Below are positions 11,994-23,225 of a stretch of 64,000 nucleotides of DNA, piece by piece (position 1 is the stretch's first letter; each line of letters begins with the position of its first letter). The notes under the pieces were generated by a model. That model did not search any database and had not been told where the DNA came from. It saw only the letters and a program-made list of their open reading frames with translations. Source of the DNA: Lantana camara (Eukaryota > Streptophyta > Magnoliopsida > Lamiales > Verbenaceae); the NCBI GenBank assembly GCA_037501455.1, contig CM074860.1:35226501-35290500 (forward strand). The letters run 5' to 3'. Position numbers and translations under genes: made by a program.

Positions 11994-13498
11994 TATTACA
12001 GTAGCAACCCAGCAGCAACAACAGTCAGTTTCGAAACAGGGGAGGAAAAGAGGGGGTTCTAACCAGGCCGAAGCACTCACATAATTTGCATCCAACTCAT
12101 GCCAACATTCAAGGAGATAAAAGGCACAAATGATCAACAACCAAACCTGGAATCAACCAAACAACACACAGTAGAAACTAGGAAAAAAAATGACAGCAGT
12201 TCATGAAGAAAAACAAGGCAAAAACTGAATGAAAACTGAGCAAGCCAAAACATGATCAAACAACCATTAACCAATACAAGCATACTCAGTCATAAATGTA
12301 TATGCAACACCAAAACAAGTCATAGATCAAAGGAGATCAAGAAATCATTAAAACACTCCAAAACCTAACTATTCATTCAAATGCTCAAAACCCCATGAAA
12401 TCGGACTCAAAATTAGGGATGAAAGGATCAAAATAACCAGAGATGCATGTATAACATAATCCTAACTCACCTTGTTGATTGGATGAAAGTTGATAGAGAT
12501 TTGAGCTCCAAAATCTCAAGAATTGGCACAGTGACGGGAAACTGGAATGCAGGAGCTTTAGCTGAGTTTTCTTGCTTGCGTGAGGGTGTGTTCGGTTAAG
12601 GTTGAGTGTGGGGAGATAGTGGGATGAACTAGGGTTACAAGGACTCCAACAGTAGTTAATTTGGTTAAGGTATGAACAAGTTAGGGCCATTTTAGTGAAA
12701 TGTGGTAGTTTTTGGTGCCGTTTCGTTTTTCGGTTGGATTTCGGAGGTTCAAATGATTTCGGAAAAATATGAGGCTAAGTTTATTAAACTCGAATCTTTG
12801 ATAAGAGTTCAACGAAGTTGACAGAACTCGAATCCGAGTTCCCGAGCTCAAGATATCACATACGGAACCAGGGGTACGCTAATTGCTCGTTAGCCCCCGA
12901 TTTGGTTCCACAATTCCAAATAAATTCGTTAACACGTCAAACAAGATCGAAAACATGAAACGAGCAAACGAACATGTTTATAACACATAAATGTACAACA
13001 TACTAAATTTTCACAATTTTTCGAATTCAATTCAAATAGGAACGACACTCAAACATGTCACACATGCGCATATAGTTCAAGAATTCAATTAAATTCAAAT
13101 AATTCAAATATTTATAAAATAAACTAAAATTAAAATAAATAAAAATAAAACTTAACGGCATAATGAAATATAATAAAATAATAGTTAAGCTTATAAAAAG
13201 AAAACAACTAAATTCAATTTCCAATTAAATTTTTAAAAGTCACGAATTAGATTAAATTAAATATTAGCAAAATTAAGATATAATTAATTGTCATTAACAC
13301 TTAATTATCAAATTAAATATTTTACTTAACGTAATGAAATAGAATGATAAAAGGAAATAAAATAACTAATAACAGTTTATATTAAAATTAAATATTTAAA
13401 ACACTTATAAACAATTAATCACATAATTAAATAATTTAATTGAACAATTTATAAACAAATACGACACATTAGTATAATCGAAAAACCGGGGCGTTACA

Positions 13499-13511
13499 AT
13501 CTCTCCCCCTT
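13499..13511 (-). other. Element B polypurine tract
   Basis: The minus strand reads AAGGGGGAGAGAT directly next to the 3' LTR boundary at 13498. This is the usual position of the plus-strand DNA primer. Confidence 0.88.
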
Positions 13512-13556
13512 AAAAAGAATCCATCCTCGGATTCACTGCACGCCTAAAACAACTAA

Positions 13557-13722
13557 TGAGAGATTCCCCGTCTCTCACAAGCAATCAGGAGAGAGCCCCG
13601 TCTCTCAAGCAGCAATGAGAGAACCCCGTCTCTCGCAAGCAATCAGGAGAGAGCCCCGTCTCTCGAGCAGCAATGAGAGAACCCCGTCTCTCGCAAGCAA
13701 AGAGAGTACCTCGTCTCTCAAA
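13557..13722. repeat. Tandem hairpin array next to the polypurine tract of B
   Basis: Six units of about 28-30 bp each contain GAGAGA, one or two variable bases, CCCCG and TCTCTC, so each unit can fold into a stem of five or six base pairs. Two linker types (AAGCAATCAG and AGCAGCAAT) alternate, giving a higher-order unit of about 60 bp. Confidence 0.88.
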
Positions 13723-16615
13723 CAAAAATAAAGCAAGGAAATCTCCAATACTCCCAAGCAACACATGCAAAACCATATTTAAAATCACGTAAGACACCCA
13801 AAGCAGGTAATAGATGTCACCCACGTTGATTATCAATTACTCCAAGTAATTTAACACGATAAGGAATCAAAGAACCTAACATAAAAATTATTTAAGTTAA
13901 ATTTGCATGGATGCATGTATCATGGATGCTATAAGTACCGTTCACCGTAGTTGCGAAATTTAGAATTGTGAGTTGTCGTTATCCAATGTATGATTTGTCC
14001 TGAAGATAAACTCAGTGCTCAGCTTGTCTTTAACCTCTTCAGGGTACCCCGGTGAAGCAATTGATGAATCCTTTAAGGATTATACTCTTAGATCCCTTCT
14101 GACTTGTATTGCTTCCAGTCTTCACCATTTCCCATAATCTTCATTCGACCAACCAACTCTTTTTAATTAATTGAGCTTGACCTCCCCGAATACCCTTAAA
14201 TCGTCCGTCCCGAAATCCGATCCATAGTTACTACCTTTACCCATATCGAAGTCTAACATATCCTCGAAAATAGCTACTCCTGGCAACACTGACGGTTCAG
14301 TACCGATCTTGAGATATTTGTTATTATGGTTTCTTTCTCAACAAGAATTCTTTCCTATCTCCTGTTCATGTTATCCGTTTATTCTCTTTAACCCCTTTAA
14401 AGTTATATTCGGTAATTGGCCCCATATTTCTTGAATCGAAGACAGAATGTTCTTGATGATTCTTGAAGTTTGATGTAAATCCTCCAATTATCATCCTTTT
14501 CTATTTGGTCCCTTCTTAAGTTTCCTTCTGGATTACCGTTGATATAACCAATAACTCAATAATATTGTCTCGGACCTCTTCATACTTCATTGAATTAATC
14601 TTGATTGACACCATCCTATTATATGATAACTTGATTCGATTTTCTCTTGTTAATTCTAACTTAGGAGTTCACAGAACTCCCTTATAATTCCATCACCTCC
14701 AGATTGGAATTCCATAAGTAGAAATGTTCAATGAACCATTTCCCGTATATCTCGTAAAATCTTCACCCGAATTTAGCAACGTAGCTTCTCTCTCAACAGC
14801 TTAACCATTACAGCCCTCTTATTCATTTCCAATCGCCACCATTAGGATTTCCAGATTCTCTTTAATTTGCATCCCCGTTGTTACTACTAACATATTCATT
14901 CGAGCACCACTTCCATCCTCCAATTTATTTCTCGGTCGTGCTATCCCCCTTAAAATTTTTGCTCTTACATGTCGAACTCCCTCAATCCTTCTTCTCTATT
15001 CTTATTCGATCCGAACACCCCGAAGCCAAATCTAATCTCACTTTCCTTCGGAGTTCCTTTCCACCGACCTATCCCTTACCTGAAGTTCTTTATTTTCCAA
15101 AGTCATCTTCCTTATCATGTGCCATCTCTGTTATTGCTTTTTCTCATCATCCAGATGTGGCCAGTCGAAAAGATACTTCATGAGTGAGGTGAAAGAACTT
15201 CCTACCAATTAAACACTAAAATGCATGTCGGGTAAAGATGTCAATGCATGTGTCACGCTTACATCAAGCAATATGCAACACATTAGAGCAACGAAATCAA
15301 ATAGAAATGCACGCACGAACATAAGTAAAGAAGAATAAATAACTGATGCGAAGTATGATGCACGTGCTATGAATGTTTTGGAACCTGTCACCAATGTGGT
15401 AAATTGTTAGCTCAGTAGCTTTTCCTCGTTCCTCCAATCCCGAGGTTACTTTGACTTGGTGATTATTCCTTGCCTTTCCCACGGTCTTCAAGATTTCCAT
15501 GAATCTTTGTAAATCAACTTGTATCTTCCACTATCTGAGATTGTAATTTCTTGATCCCTAATTCTCCCATGTCCAAGGAGTTAGCATTCAAACTTCTCCT
15601 TGAAATTCAACCTCTACTTCTGGTTGTCACCTTGATCAAGAATCCCGTGCTTATCCTTTATGAATTTAATTCACCTCCAATTGCTTATACTTGAGCGCAT
15701 GATTTCCTTTCTTTACCGTTTCCATTTGTTGCTCTATATATCCCAAGTCGACCTCACAACATGCCAATTCAGCTTGGATTTGGAGAATGAACTCTAATCC
15801 TGTCCTTAGCATTATCACCCTTCATGAATTGTATTTATCATATTACTTATTTTTCTTTAACCCCTTCTCAACTTGCTTCCCATCTTAATCAAAATCCCGA
15901 ATAGCCGTATCCAACCTCTTCCCTATCTTGACTTCCAAAACTCGATTTCTAATTACCAGGTTTATTTAGAAGCCCTTGACAATCCTTGGGCTTAATTCTC
16001 ACCAGATCCATTTTACCTGAATCCTGAACTAAAATACCTTCAAGGTTCATATACTCCATTCCTTAGGTTGAGCAATCCCTTGAATCCGATTAAAGCACCC
16101 TAAGTAGTGGATTCACATAGATTGATCTTCTGAGTCACAATCATCCCGCTATTAACTCCTATTTCACCAAATATCCCTCTACCCTCGCATCTTCAAAGTC
16201 AAACCTCCCATTCTGAATCCTAACCATTAAGTCTAACTCTGTCTATGAAGCAACACATCTAGCATTCTCCACATTCCTCCCCGGGCATCCTTCCTATCTT
16301 CCGTGCCTTAGAAAAAATTTGTTATAGATTGTTGTGATCGTAGAACTTGGCCGTGGTTTGATATCATCGTTATAACCTGGGAATCATAACTTATTGCGAG
16401 AATATATGCATGCGATTAGTGCATGCTCCTGGCACATATTCAACACAAAAGGCAAGGATCCATATAATAATGTAGCAGATAGTTCAACAAAATTCAAAAG
16501 CAAAGCCAAATTTCATGTTCAAGATCGATGCAATGCACACATTATCACATAGTTCCTAAGCCGTACAACCTAAACTGACTCAGACACGACACACGAATCC
16601 CGTTTTTGCAACCGA

Positions 16616-16627
16616 GCTCTGATACCA
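16616..16627 (-). other. Element B primer binding site (tRNA-iMet)
   Basis: The minus strand reads TGGTATCAGAGC, eight bases inside the LTR end at 16636. Confidence 0.93.
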
Positions 16628-17979
16628 CTTAAGGATATAGCACCCAGCACGTGAGGCACCACATCCCCCGCACTATGGCTTAACACGAGTAATGAAATGA
16701 GAAATCTGCACCCGTATCAAACCATAGCGAACGGGAGACAAACAGAAAACCCTCCTAAGCTAGGCGGAACTTAGACCCTGTAATTATAACCATTCAACCA
16801 AACATAATGCATCGAGAAACTAAAATTCAAACACATGCATTGGCCACGGGCCTGCAGAAATTAAACACTCGAACCACAGGCAGACTTGGGCTCCTCAGGC
16901 CTCTTTTAATTCATAACAAAGCCCGACAAGGCCATTCAATAACAATTACATAAAGATTCAAGTTCATAATATTACAGAATCGAATCATGCATAATTTAAA
17001 TACATATGCGAGTACAGAGACTCTCCTAACTTAACTTGACCAACTCAAAGACTCCACACAACTCCGCCTAGCTCGAAACTCCAAAGCCAAACCTGCGCAC
17101 TAAAAGGTTGGGGAGGGAGAGGGTCAGTCTCTAGAAGACTGAGTGAGCAGGAGTGATACACATATATAAAAACATGCACATACAAGTCATAAATCCCGAG
17201 CAAGGTTTTATTTAAATTTAGTTCCCAAAAAGGGTAAGAAAATGACTAAGCAATGCTCGAACTTTACGACTAATCATATTAAATTTATTAAGTTTATAAT
17301 TCATACATAAACATAAAGGCTCGGTGAGTGAGCATGCATTATCTCCAACCAAACTCCGACCGTGTACGACAAATATCATTAATACATTAAATAGGTGATC
17401 ATGCAATATATCATAATACACGCAGATCATATATCATATCATAAGACATATTCGTTTGGGCAATCCGTGTCCTGGCCTTCCCGCACGGTGCATATCAATC
17501 ATAACATAATCATAATCATAAAATAAGTTCCAACCTTCTTCCTCCGGGTGGTGGACGGGTTTGCAAGGCCCGACCACCAAAACATATCAATGTGGCAATT
17601 GAGGTTCATGAGTCCTCAAAGCCCGGTTAGCGTTTCCTCGTCAAAAGCTCCTTAACGAGGTCCGTTTCGCCGTTAAACATAAATGGAATCAGCACATGGG
17701 ATCACCGTCGGCCCTTGCCTCCCTGGATAGCCACATGTACTAAATTCCTGGGCCCGTGAACATAACATACATGCATAATCTCGCCAAAACATTTCAATTC
17801 ATAAGAAACATAACATAATCCATAATTCATTTGAAAAGGGTTTACTCGATCAACATTTACTCGATGACTATACTTTAAAAGTAACATATATATATATATA
17901 TATACATATAAGGTTTTGGCCAAACTTGTCACATAAGGTTGTAGGGTTTAGTACGTAACTAGAACGAAAACATCCTCAC

Positions 17980-18053
17980 CTGGAACATGGCGGTACAAGG
18001 GTACGAGTTACCGAGTGCCTAGTTGATCAAGATTTCTCCACCCTGGAGATAAA
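17980..18053 (-). other. Mini-exon-like block in right LTR B (74 nt)
   Basis: The acceptor reads TCTACAG and the donor CAG|GTGAGGATG on the minus strand. Length and edges match the left copy. Confidence 0.45.
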
Positions 18054-18644
18054 CTGTAGAAAAGACAACAGAACGTGTTAGTGAGACTCACGACTCCAAA
18101 TGAACCATATACGACGCACGACAATGTATGATCATGATTTGAATGCATAAGAAATGATATTATGTCATAAAAATGTTCAGGTGCACTATTAACGCATTTA
18201 AGGCATATAAACAAGCCATTCATTCAAATACTTTCAATAAATGAAGGTATCATGCTCATTTGTTTCATATCCTTTCATGAATCATGCCAAGTCGAGTCAA
18301 TCAATCAATTTTAATCGATAAACGAAGGTTTCCCATTCTTTCAACTCGTAATTCATAGTACTTTAAGTCAAGAATTCCAAACAACAATTTATAATTTAAA
18401 TGAATTAGGCATTCCAATAATTCCATGAATTAAATCCATAATTCATAAATCATATATTTCGCATTTTATAACAATTCAATTCAAGAATTCAAATAACAAT
18501 CATATCACGTACTATAACACGTTAATACCTAGAATATAAACATTTAATTACATTCAAATCATAATCGAAAATTAAATAACATAAAATAGATAACAATTTA
18601 ATTTCTATAATTCAATTAAATCAAATAATATTTAGTATATAATA

Positions 18645-18683
<39 letters not shown>

Positions 18684-18854
18684 CATATATTTACGTAGAT
18701 CAACATGCACGCATATCATATTTTCTTATATTTACATGCATGCAAACTAACCTAAATCCATGCATAATATATAATATACATATACATATACCACGTAATA
18801 CATATAATCTCCATGCATGCATTAGTAATTAAGGATAGCCATGCATGTAATATT

Positions 18855-18857
<3 letters not shown>

Positions 18858-18917
<60 letters not shown>
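18858..18917. repeat. Expanded (AT)n microsatellite, right LTR B
   Basis: About 30 AT dinucleotides, against about ten at the equivalent site in the left LTR (11602-11620). Confidence 0.95.
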
Positions 18918-18918
<1 letters not shown>

Positions 18919-19162
18919 CACTTCCATGCACACACATATTACATACATATAAAGGACACAAACACCTACACACACAAATTGATATCCATATATATATATA
19001 TATACGCGCACAGTATGAAGAAAGGAACACAGCAGCTGGTTACTCTACATATATAATACACACACACACAACCAAACAATGAAGAAAAGAAGCAGCAAAA
19101 GAAAGGAAAGAAAAAGAAAAGAGTAGCAGGGGAAGGAGAGAAACAGAAACAGCAGCGCAGCA

Positions 19163-19272
19163 GCTACCCGCCCTGGTAGCCATTCCAGTACCAAACTCCC
19201 CGGCCGGGTAGACGATACAGAAAGCTTCTGCCGGGTACTCCCCAAGAACAAACTCTCCCCGCCCAGGGAGAG
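19163..19272 (-). repeat. Hairpin cluster in right LTR B (one hairpin lost)
   Basis: Equivalent to 11868-11993. The first hairpin carries a mismatch at its centre. The third has lost its GGAGTACCC arm. The second and fourth are intact. Confidence 0.82.
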
Positions 19273-21177
19273 TATTACAGTAGCAACCCAGCAGCAACAA
19301 CAGTCAGTTCCGAAACAGGGGAGGAAGAGAGGGGGTTCTAACCAGGCCGAAGCACTCACATAATTTGCATCCAACTCATGCCAACATTCAAGGAGATAAA
19401 AGGCACAAATGATCAACAACCAAACCTGGAATCAACCTCACAACACACATCAAAATCTAGGAAAAAAAATGACAGCAGTTCATGAAGAAAATCAGGGCAA
19501 AAACGGAATGAAAACTGAGCAAGCCAAAACATGATCAAACAACCATCAACCAATACAAGCATACTCATTCATAAATGAGGTAAAAGAATCATATATGCAA
19601 TACCAAAACAAGTCATAGATCAAAGGAGATCTAGAAATCATCAAAACACTCCAAAACCTAACTATTCATTCAAATGCTCAAAACCCCATGAAATCTGACT
19701 CAAAATTAGGGATGAAAGGATCAAAATAACCAGAGATGCATGTATAACATAATCCTAACTCACCTTGTTGATTGGATGAAAGTTGATAAAGATTTGAGCT
19801 CCAAAATCTCAAGAATTGGCACAGTGACGGGAAACTGGAATGCAGGAGCTTTAGCTGAGTTTTCTTGCTTGTGTGAGGGTGTGTTCGGTTAAGTCTGAGT
19901 TTGGGGAGATAGTGGGATGAACTAGGGTTACAAGGACTCCAACCATAGTTAATTTGATTAAGGTATGAACAAGTTAGGGCCATTTTAGTGAAATGTGGTA
20001 GTTTTTGGTGCCGTTTCGTTTTTCGGTTGGATTTCGGAGGTTCAAATGATTTCGGAAAAATATGAGGCTAAGTTTATTAAACTCTAATCTTCAATACGAG
20101 TTCAACGAAGTTGACGGAACTCGAATGTAACATCCCGACTGATCAGACTTTGCAGGTAACCTCTTATGTGCGCTATTTAATTATCACTTTAAGTGATTAT
20201 GTGATATTTAATTGCTAACATGGATTAACTGAAGTTATTTGAACTTAATTACGTTGGTATGAATTTGTTTAATTTGATCGTTTAATTTTCCTTCACTTTG
20301 TATTTTGCTCGTTTTAGATTCTTAATTAATTCTGATTTTTGTGAATTCATGATATGTGTTAATTATATGCTTTATGGACTCGTTTATATGCTCGTTATAT
20401 GTTTTGGTATTTGTTTTGGTTGCCTTTTTGGGTTCGTTTTGGAGACGGGACCTAAAGGAGGCTAAAGAGCACTTAGCGCACCTTGGGTTCCGGGACGCGT
20501 ATCTTGAGCTCGGGAATTCGAATTCGAATTCCGTCACCTCCGTTGAACTCGTTTCGACAATTAGGGTTTAATGGGATAAGAATCACATTTTTCTAAGCTC
20601 ATTAAGACCTTCGAATTTCACCCGTAACAAGCCCCTTTCGCTTGAGAGCTACCTTTTGACCTAGCTATGACTTTGTGGACCCCACTTAAACCTTAACCAA
20701 GCCTTAACCATGAGTTAGACCTTGAGTTGAGCCCTCTCTTCCCCTTTTTCTACTGGAAACCGAGCCATACCTCTCTCCCTCCCACAAGAACCGATCAGCC
20801 AAGGAAGCAAGAAGGAAGAAGAAACCCCTTTGTGCATTTTCAGATTTTTGAGCTCAAATCTTCACTCAAGCTTCTCCAATTTGAAAGGTGAGTTCATGGT
20901 TGTCATCTTCACTCTCTCTTCTCTCTTTTATGTGCTCTTGAGTTCATTTCCATGGTTGATTGATGAGATATGGCAAGCATGTGAATAGTAGTAGTTGGGA
21001 GAATTTGTTGGATTCTTGCTCCTTCCTTGTTTCCTTGAGATTTGATGATGATATTATGCTCCTAGGACTTGATTCTTGGCATTTATTGCATTTCCTTGCT
21101 TGGTAGTTGGAGTATGAGTGATTGGTTTTAATTGGGTTTGCTGAGTTTGCTGTTTGAATTGATTACGTTTTTCTGTA

Positions 21178-21316
21178 CCGAGACACAGGGGTGTCTCGGT
21201 TTGCCCTTTGTTGGTGACACGGGCGTGTCACCTTTTGGATTCCGTTGTTCCATTTCTGTACTGAGACACGAGGGTGTCTCAGCTTGCTCTTCCAGGGGGG
21301 CACGGGTGTGTCCCCT
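21178..21316 (+). repeat. Hairpin cluster in LTR1 of D
   Basis: Four inverted repeats: arms CCGAGACA and TGTCTCGG (21178-21199), GGTGACACGGGCGTGTCACC (21213-21232), arms CTGAGACAC and GTGTCTCAG (21261-21282), and an imperfect GGGGCAC and GTGTCCCC pair (about 21297-21315). Copies lie at 38135-38272 in LTR2 and 55789-55926 in LTR3. Confidence 0.88.
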
Positions 21317-21634
21317 AGGAACTCTAGTTTTCGCTCGTTTTTGCTTGGTTTTGCTTTCTTTCCGTTGCTTCTTGTTGATCCTTCTTGCCTCGTTTTTGGT
21401 GTGTGTGCATGACCAACTTGATATATTTTGTGTTAAGCCTTATGTAATGAATTTGTTACTTGATTTATCTCCTCGTTTATGATATATGTCCGAATATGCA
21501 TTGAATGCTCATAAATGATCTAAATGTGGATTCATTTCATATCATTTGCATCATAAACATACATACACATGTACCGAGCGTCAATGTGGTTCATATTGAG
21601 TCTAAGAGTGTTCCTTGTTGTTTGTCTTGTTCAG

Positions 21635-21713
21635 AGGATCTTCCTGTTGAGGACGAGCTTGCTCCATAGGTGTCCGGTTTCCCCTTTTTATCTCCACTAC
21701 GTCCGTTGATAAG
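21635..21713 (+). other. Mini-exon-like block in LTR1 of D (79 nt)
   Basis: The acceptor CTTGTTCAG ends at 21634 and the donor AAG|GTGAGG starts at 21714. Copies lie at 38592-38670, where the edge is changed to ATG|GTGAGG, and at 56246-56324. Confidence 0.5.
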
Positions 21714-23024
21714 GTGAGGTTTTTGTTCTTTTAGTTATTCGACCTATAACCCTATTTGATTTGAGGCCTTGCATGCGAATACGTATATTATATGGTAATT
21801 AAGTGTATGATACATATGTTGCGGGATTTGTCCCATTTGTTATAAGAGTTTGAAAACGTTTTGTATAAGTATATAAGCTATTTTACTTTCGTTTGAAAAG
21901 TTTAGTTTTGTGCAAGTGTGTGTGTGTAAGCGAGATGTGGCTTTGAAAGATAAGCTTTGAGGTATGTTTGTGTGACTTTCGTGATATGTTTGGGCCCCGG
22001 AGTGTGGTATGGTAATCTCGGGTCGATCGAGGGGTCGCCAAGCTCTTCCATCAACACCTCCATTTGAGAGTCTCACCCAACCTTAGGAGGTTGAGGAAGG
22101 GTGTTTCTCTTGAGCCGACCGAGGCAACCGTCGAAGGTTTCAAGGTAGTAATTAAACCTTGTCTCATCTGTGTATGTGGATAGTTAGGGCCGATCAACCC
22201 TTCTATCAACCGGTGTTGGGGATGGATTGTGATTTGTTTTGTTTCGTTTTGTTCTTCGTATATGGAAGTTGGGATGTGTGTGGCTCGTACTCGCCGAGTT
22301 GGTTTACTTTTATATGATTTGTGAAACGAGAGTGGATTTCTAAGTACCTAAAATTTAGCATTTGCTCCTTTTTCCTTTTTTGTAACCTATGTATATCAAT
22401 ATCACGGGAATTTATTTGGCTTGCAAAAACCACTCTCGGTTCAAGGATCCTTCCGTTTTGACTAATTGCTTTGCTCTATATATATATATTGGGTGCGTGA
22501 GTCAGCCCCCTCACTAGTCTTTAGGACTAACCCTCGCTGTTGTTTTTCCCCTTTTCCCTTTCTTTTGAGTTTGCAGGTTCTTTCGAGTCAAGCTAGGCGG
22601 CAAGTGTCTTTTGGGTTTACTTGTGGTATAGCTTGAGTCTTCATGCATCGTAGTGGATTTCTTCTTCTTTTGCTTATGTATTTTAAGATTATGTACTCGG
22701 TTTACACTTGTGCTATTTTGGCCATGTTGGCATTGGACATTCTGTATATAATCTAGCTTGTATCTTGAATACTTGGCCCTCCCCCATTTTGATATGTATA
22801 TGTGATGATCTTGGGATTTTTGTTAGCTTATGAATTACTTCCGCTACTCTGATTTTAATTCTCGCAGTTCTTGAGGGTCTAGGCCGCCTAGCGAGGGTGT
22901 GAGTTTTGTGTGTCTCCCGTTCGCTATGGTTTGATACCGGTGCAAACTTCCATTTCGTTACTCGTGTTGGACCTTAGTGCGGGGGATGTGGCACCCTTCG
23001 CTCTGGGGGTGTTACATCGTTGCG

Positions 23025-23036
23025 TGGTATCAGAGC
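23025..23036 (+). other. Element D primer binding site 1 (tRNA-iMet)
   Basis: TGGTATCAGAGC, eight bases after the end of LTR1. Confidence 0.95.
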
Positions 23037-23225
23037 TCTCGGTTGCAAAACCAGAGCTTTGGAGTCTTGTTGAGTCTGTCTAGGTCGTTCGGTATAGGAG
23101 TATGTGATTATTTGCATTCACCGACATCTCTATGTGACTTAATTGTTTTAAATTTGTGATAATTGACTTCCTGATCATGAACTGAACCCCATGCCTCGAT
23201 ATTTCTTGATTTGTGTATTTTCAGG

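Larger units (their letters stand above)
10389..13498 (-). repeat. Element B 3' LTR (left copy), truncated by C
   Basis: This 3.1 kb segment matches 17654-20125 joined to 57633-58298, so it is the second LTR of element B. On the minus strand its outer end TGTAACGCCCCGG sits at 13498, beside the polypurine tract. The roughly 1 kb that corresponds to 16636-17653 is missing here because C is inserted at 10388/10389. The uninterrupted AACTCGAATCCGAG around 12828-12832 is the empty-site version of the D insertion. Open frames here lie in purine-rich and (AT)n tracts and have no recognisable domain. Confidence 0.92.
13499..16635 (-). mobile_element. Element B interior: 3.1 kb, non-coding
   Basis: The interior is bounded by a polypurine tract at 13499 and a tRNA-iMet primer site at 16616-16627, so it has the signals for reverse transcription. 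I see no gag, protease, RT or integrase motif on either strand, only short open frames. The minus strand is purine-rich. With an LTR of about 4.1 kb this fits a large retrotransposon derivative that depends on proteins from another element. A tandem hairpin array lies at 13557-13722. Confidence 0.85.
16636..20125 (-). repeat. Element B 5' LTR (right copy), inner part
   Basis: Together with 57633-58298 this makes a 5' LTR of about 4156 bp, split by element D. On the minus strand its inner end reads GGTGCTATA in place of the usual TACA, a likely point change. The end block GTGCGGGGGATGTGG and the AGTC hairpin (17125-17141) are present. It carries a mini-exon-like block (17980-18053), AT microsatellites (18648-18690 and 18858-18917) and a hairpin cluster (19163-19272). 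In that cluster the third hairpin has lost one arm by a deletion of about 16 bp compared with the left copy. Confidence 0.93.
20126..23016 (+). repeat. Element D LTR1 (2891 bp)
   Basis: Starts TGTAACATCCCGACTG and ends GGGGGTGTTACA. In order it holds a GAGCTCGGGAATTCGAATTC box (about 20508-20530), a donor-like AAAG|GTGAGT (20888), the hairpin cluster (21178-21316), a mini-exon-like block (21635-21713), a GGGCCCCGGAG block, a TATA-like CTATATATATATATT (about 22477-22491), an AGTC hairpin (22515-22529), the acceptor TTTGCAG (ends 22576) and the U5 end block. It carries many variants not shared by LTR2 and LTR3. Confidence 0.95.

Noticed and set aside
11557..12140. Open frames up to about 130 codons on both strands in LTR B
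   Set aside because: They lie in purine-rich and microsatellite sequence, are reproduced in the other LTR only because it is a copy, and have no domain or signal.
13557..13722. Resemblance to a CRISPR array
   Set aside because: Linkers are two alternating sequences rather than unique spacers, units are only about 30 bp, and the context is a plant retroelement.
14878..15187. Open frames of about 100 codons in the interior of B
   Set aside because: No gag or pol motif is seen and the frames are pyrimidine-rich, as expected from the purine-rich opposite strand.
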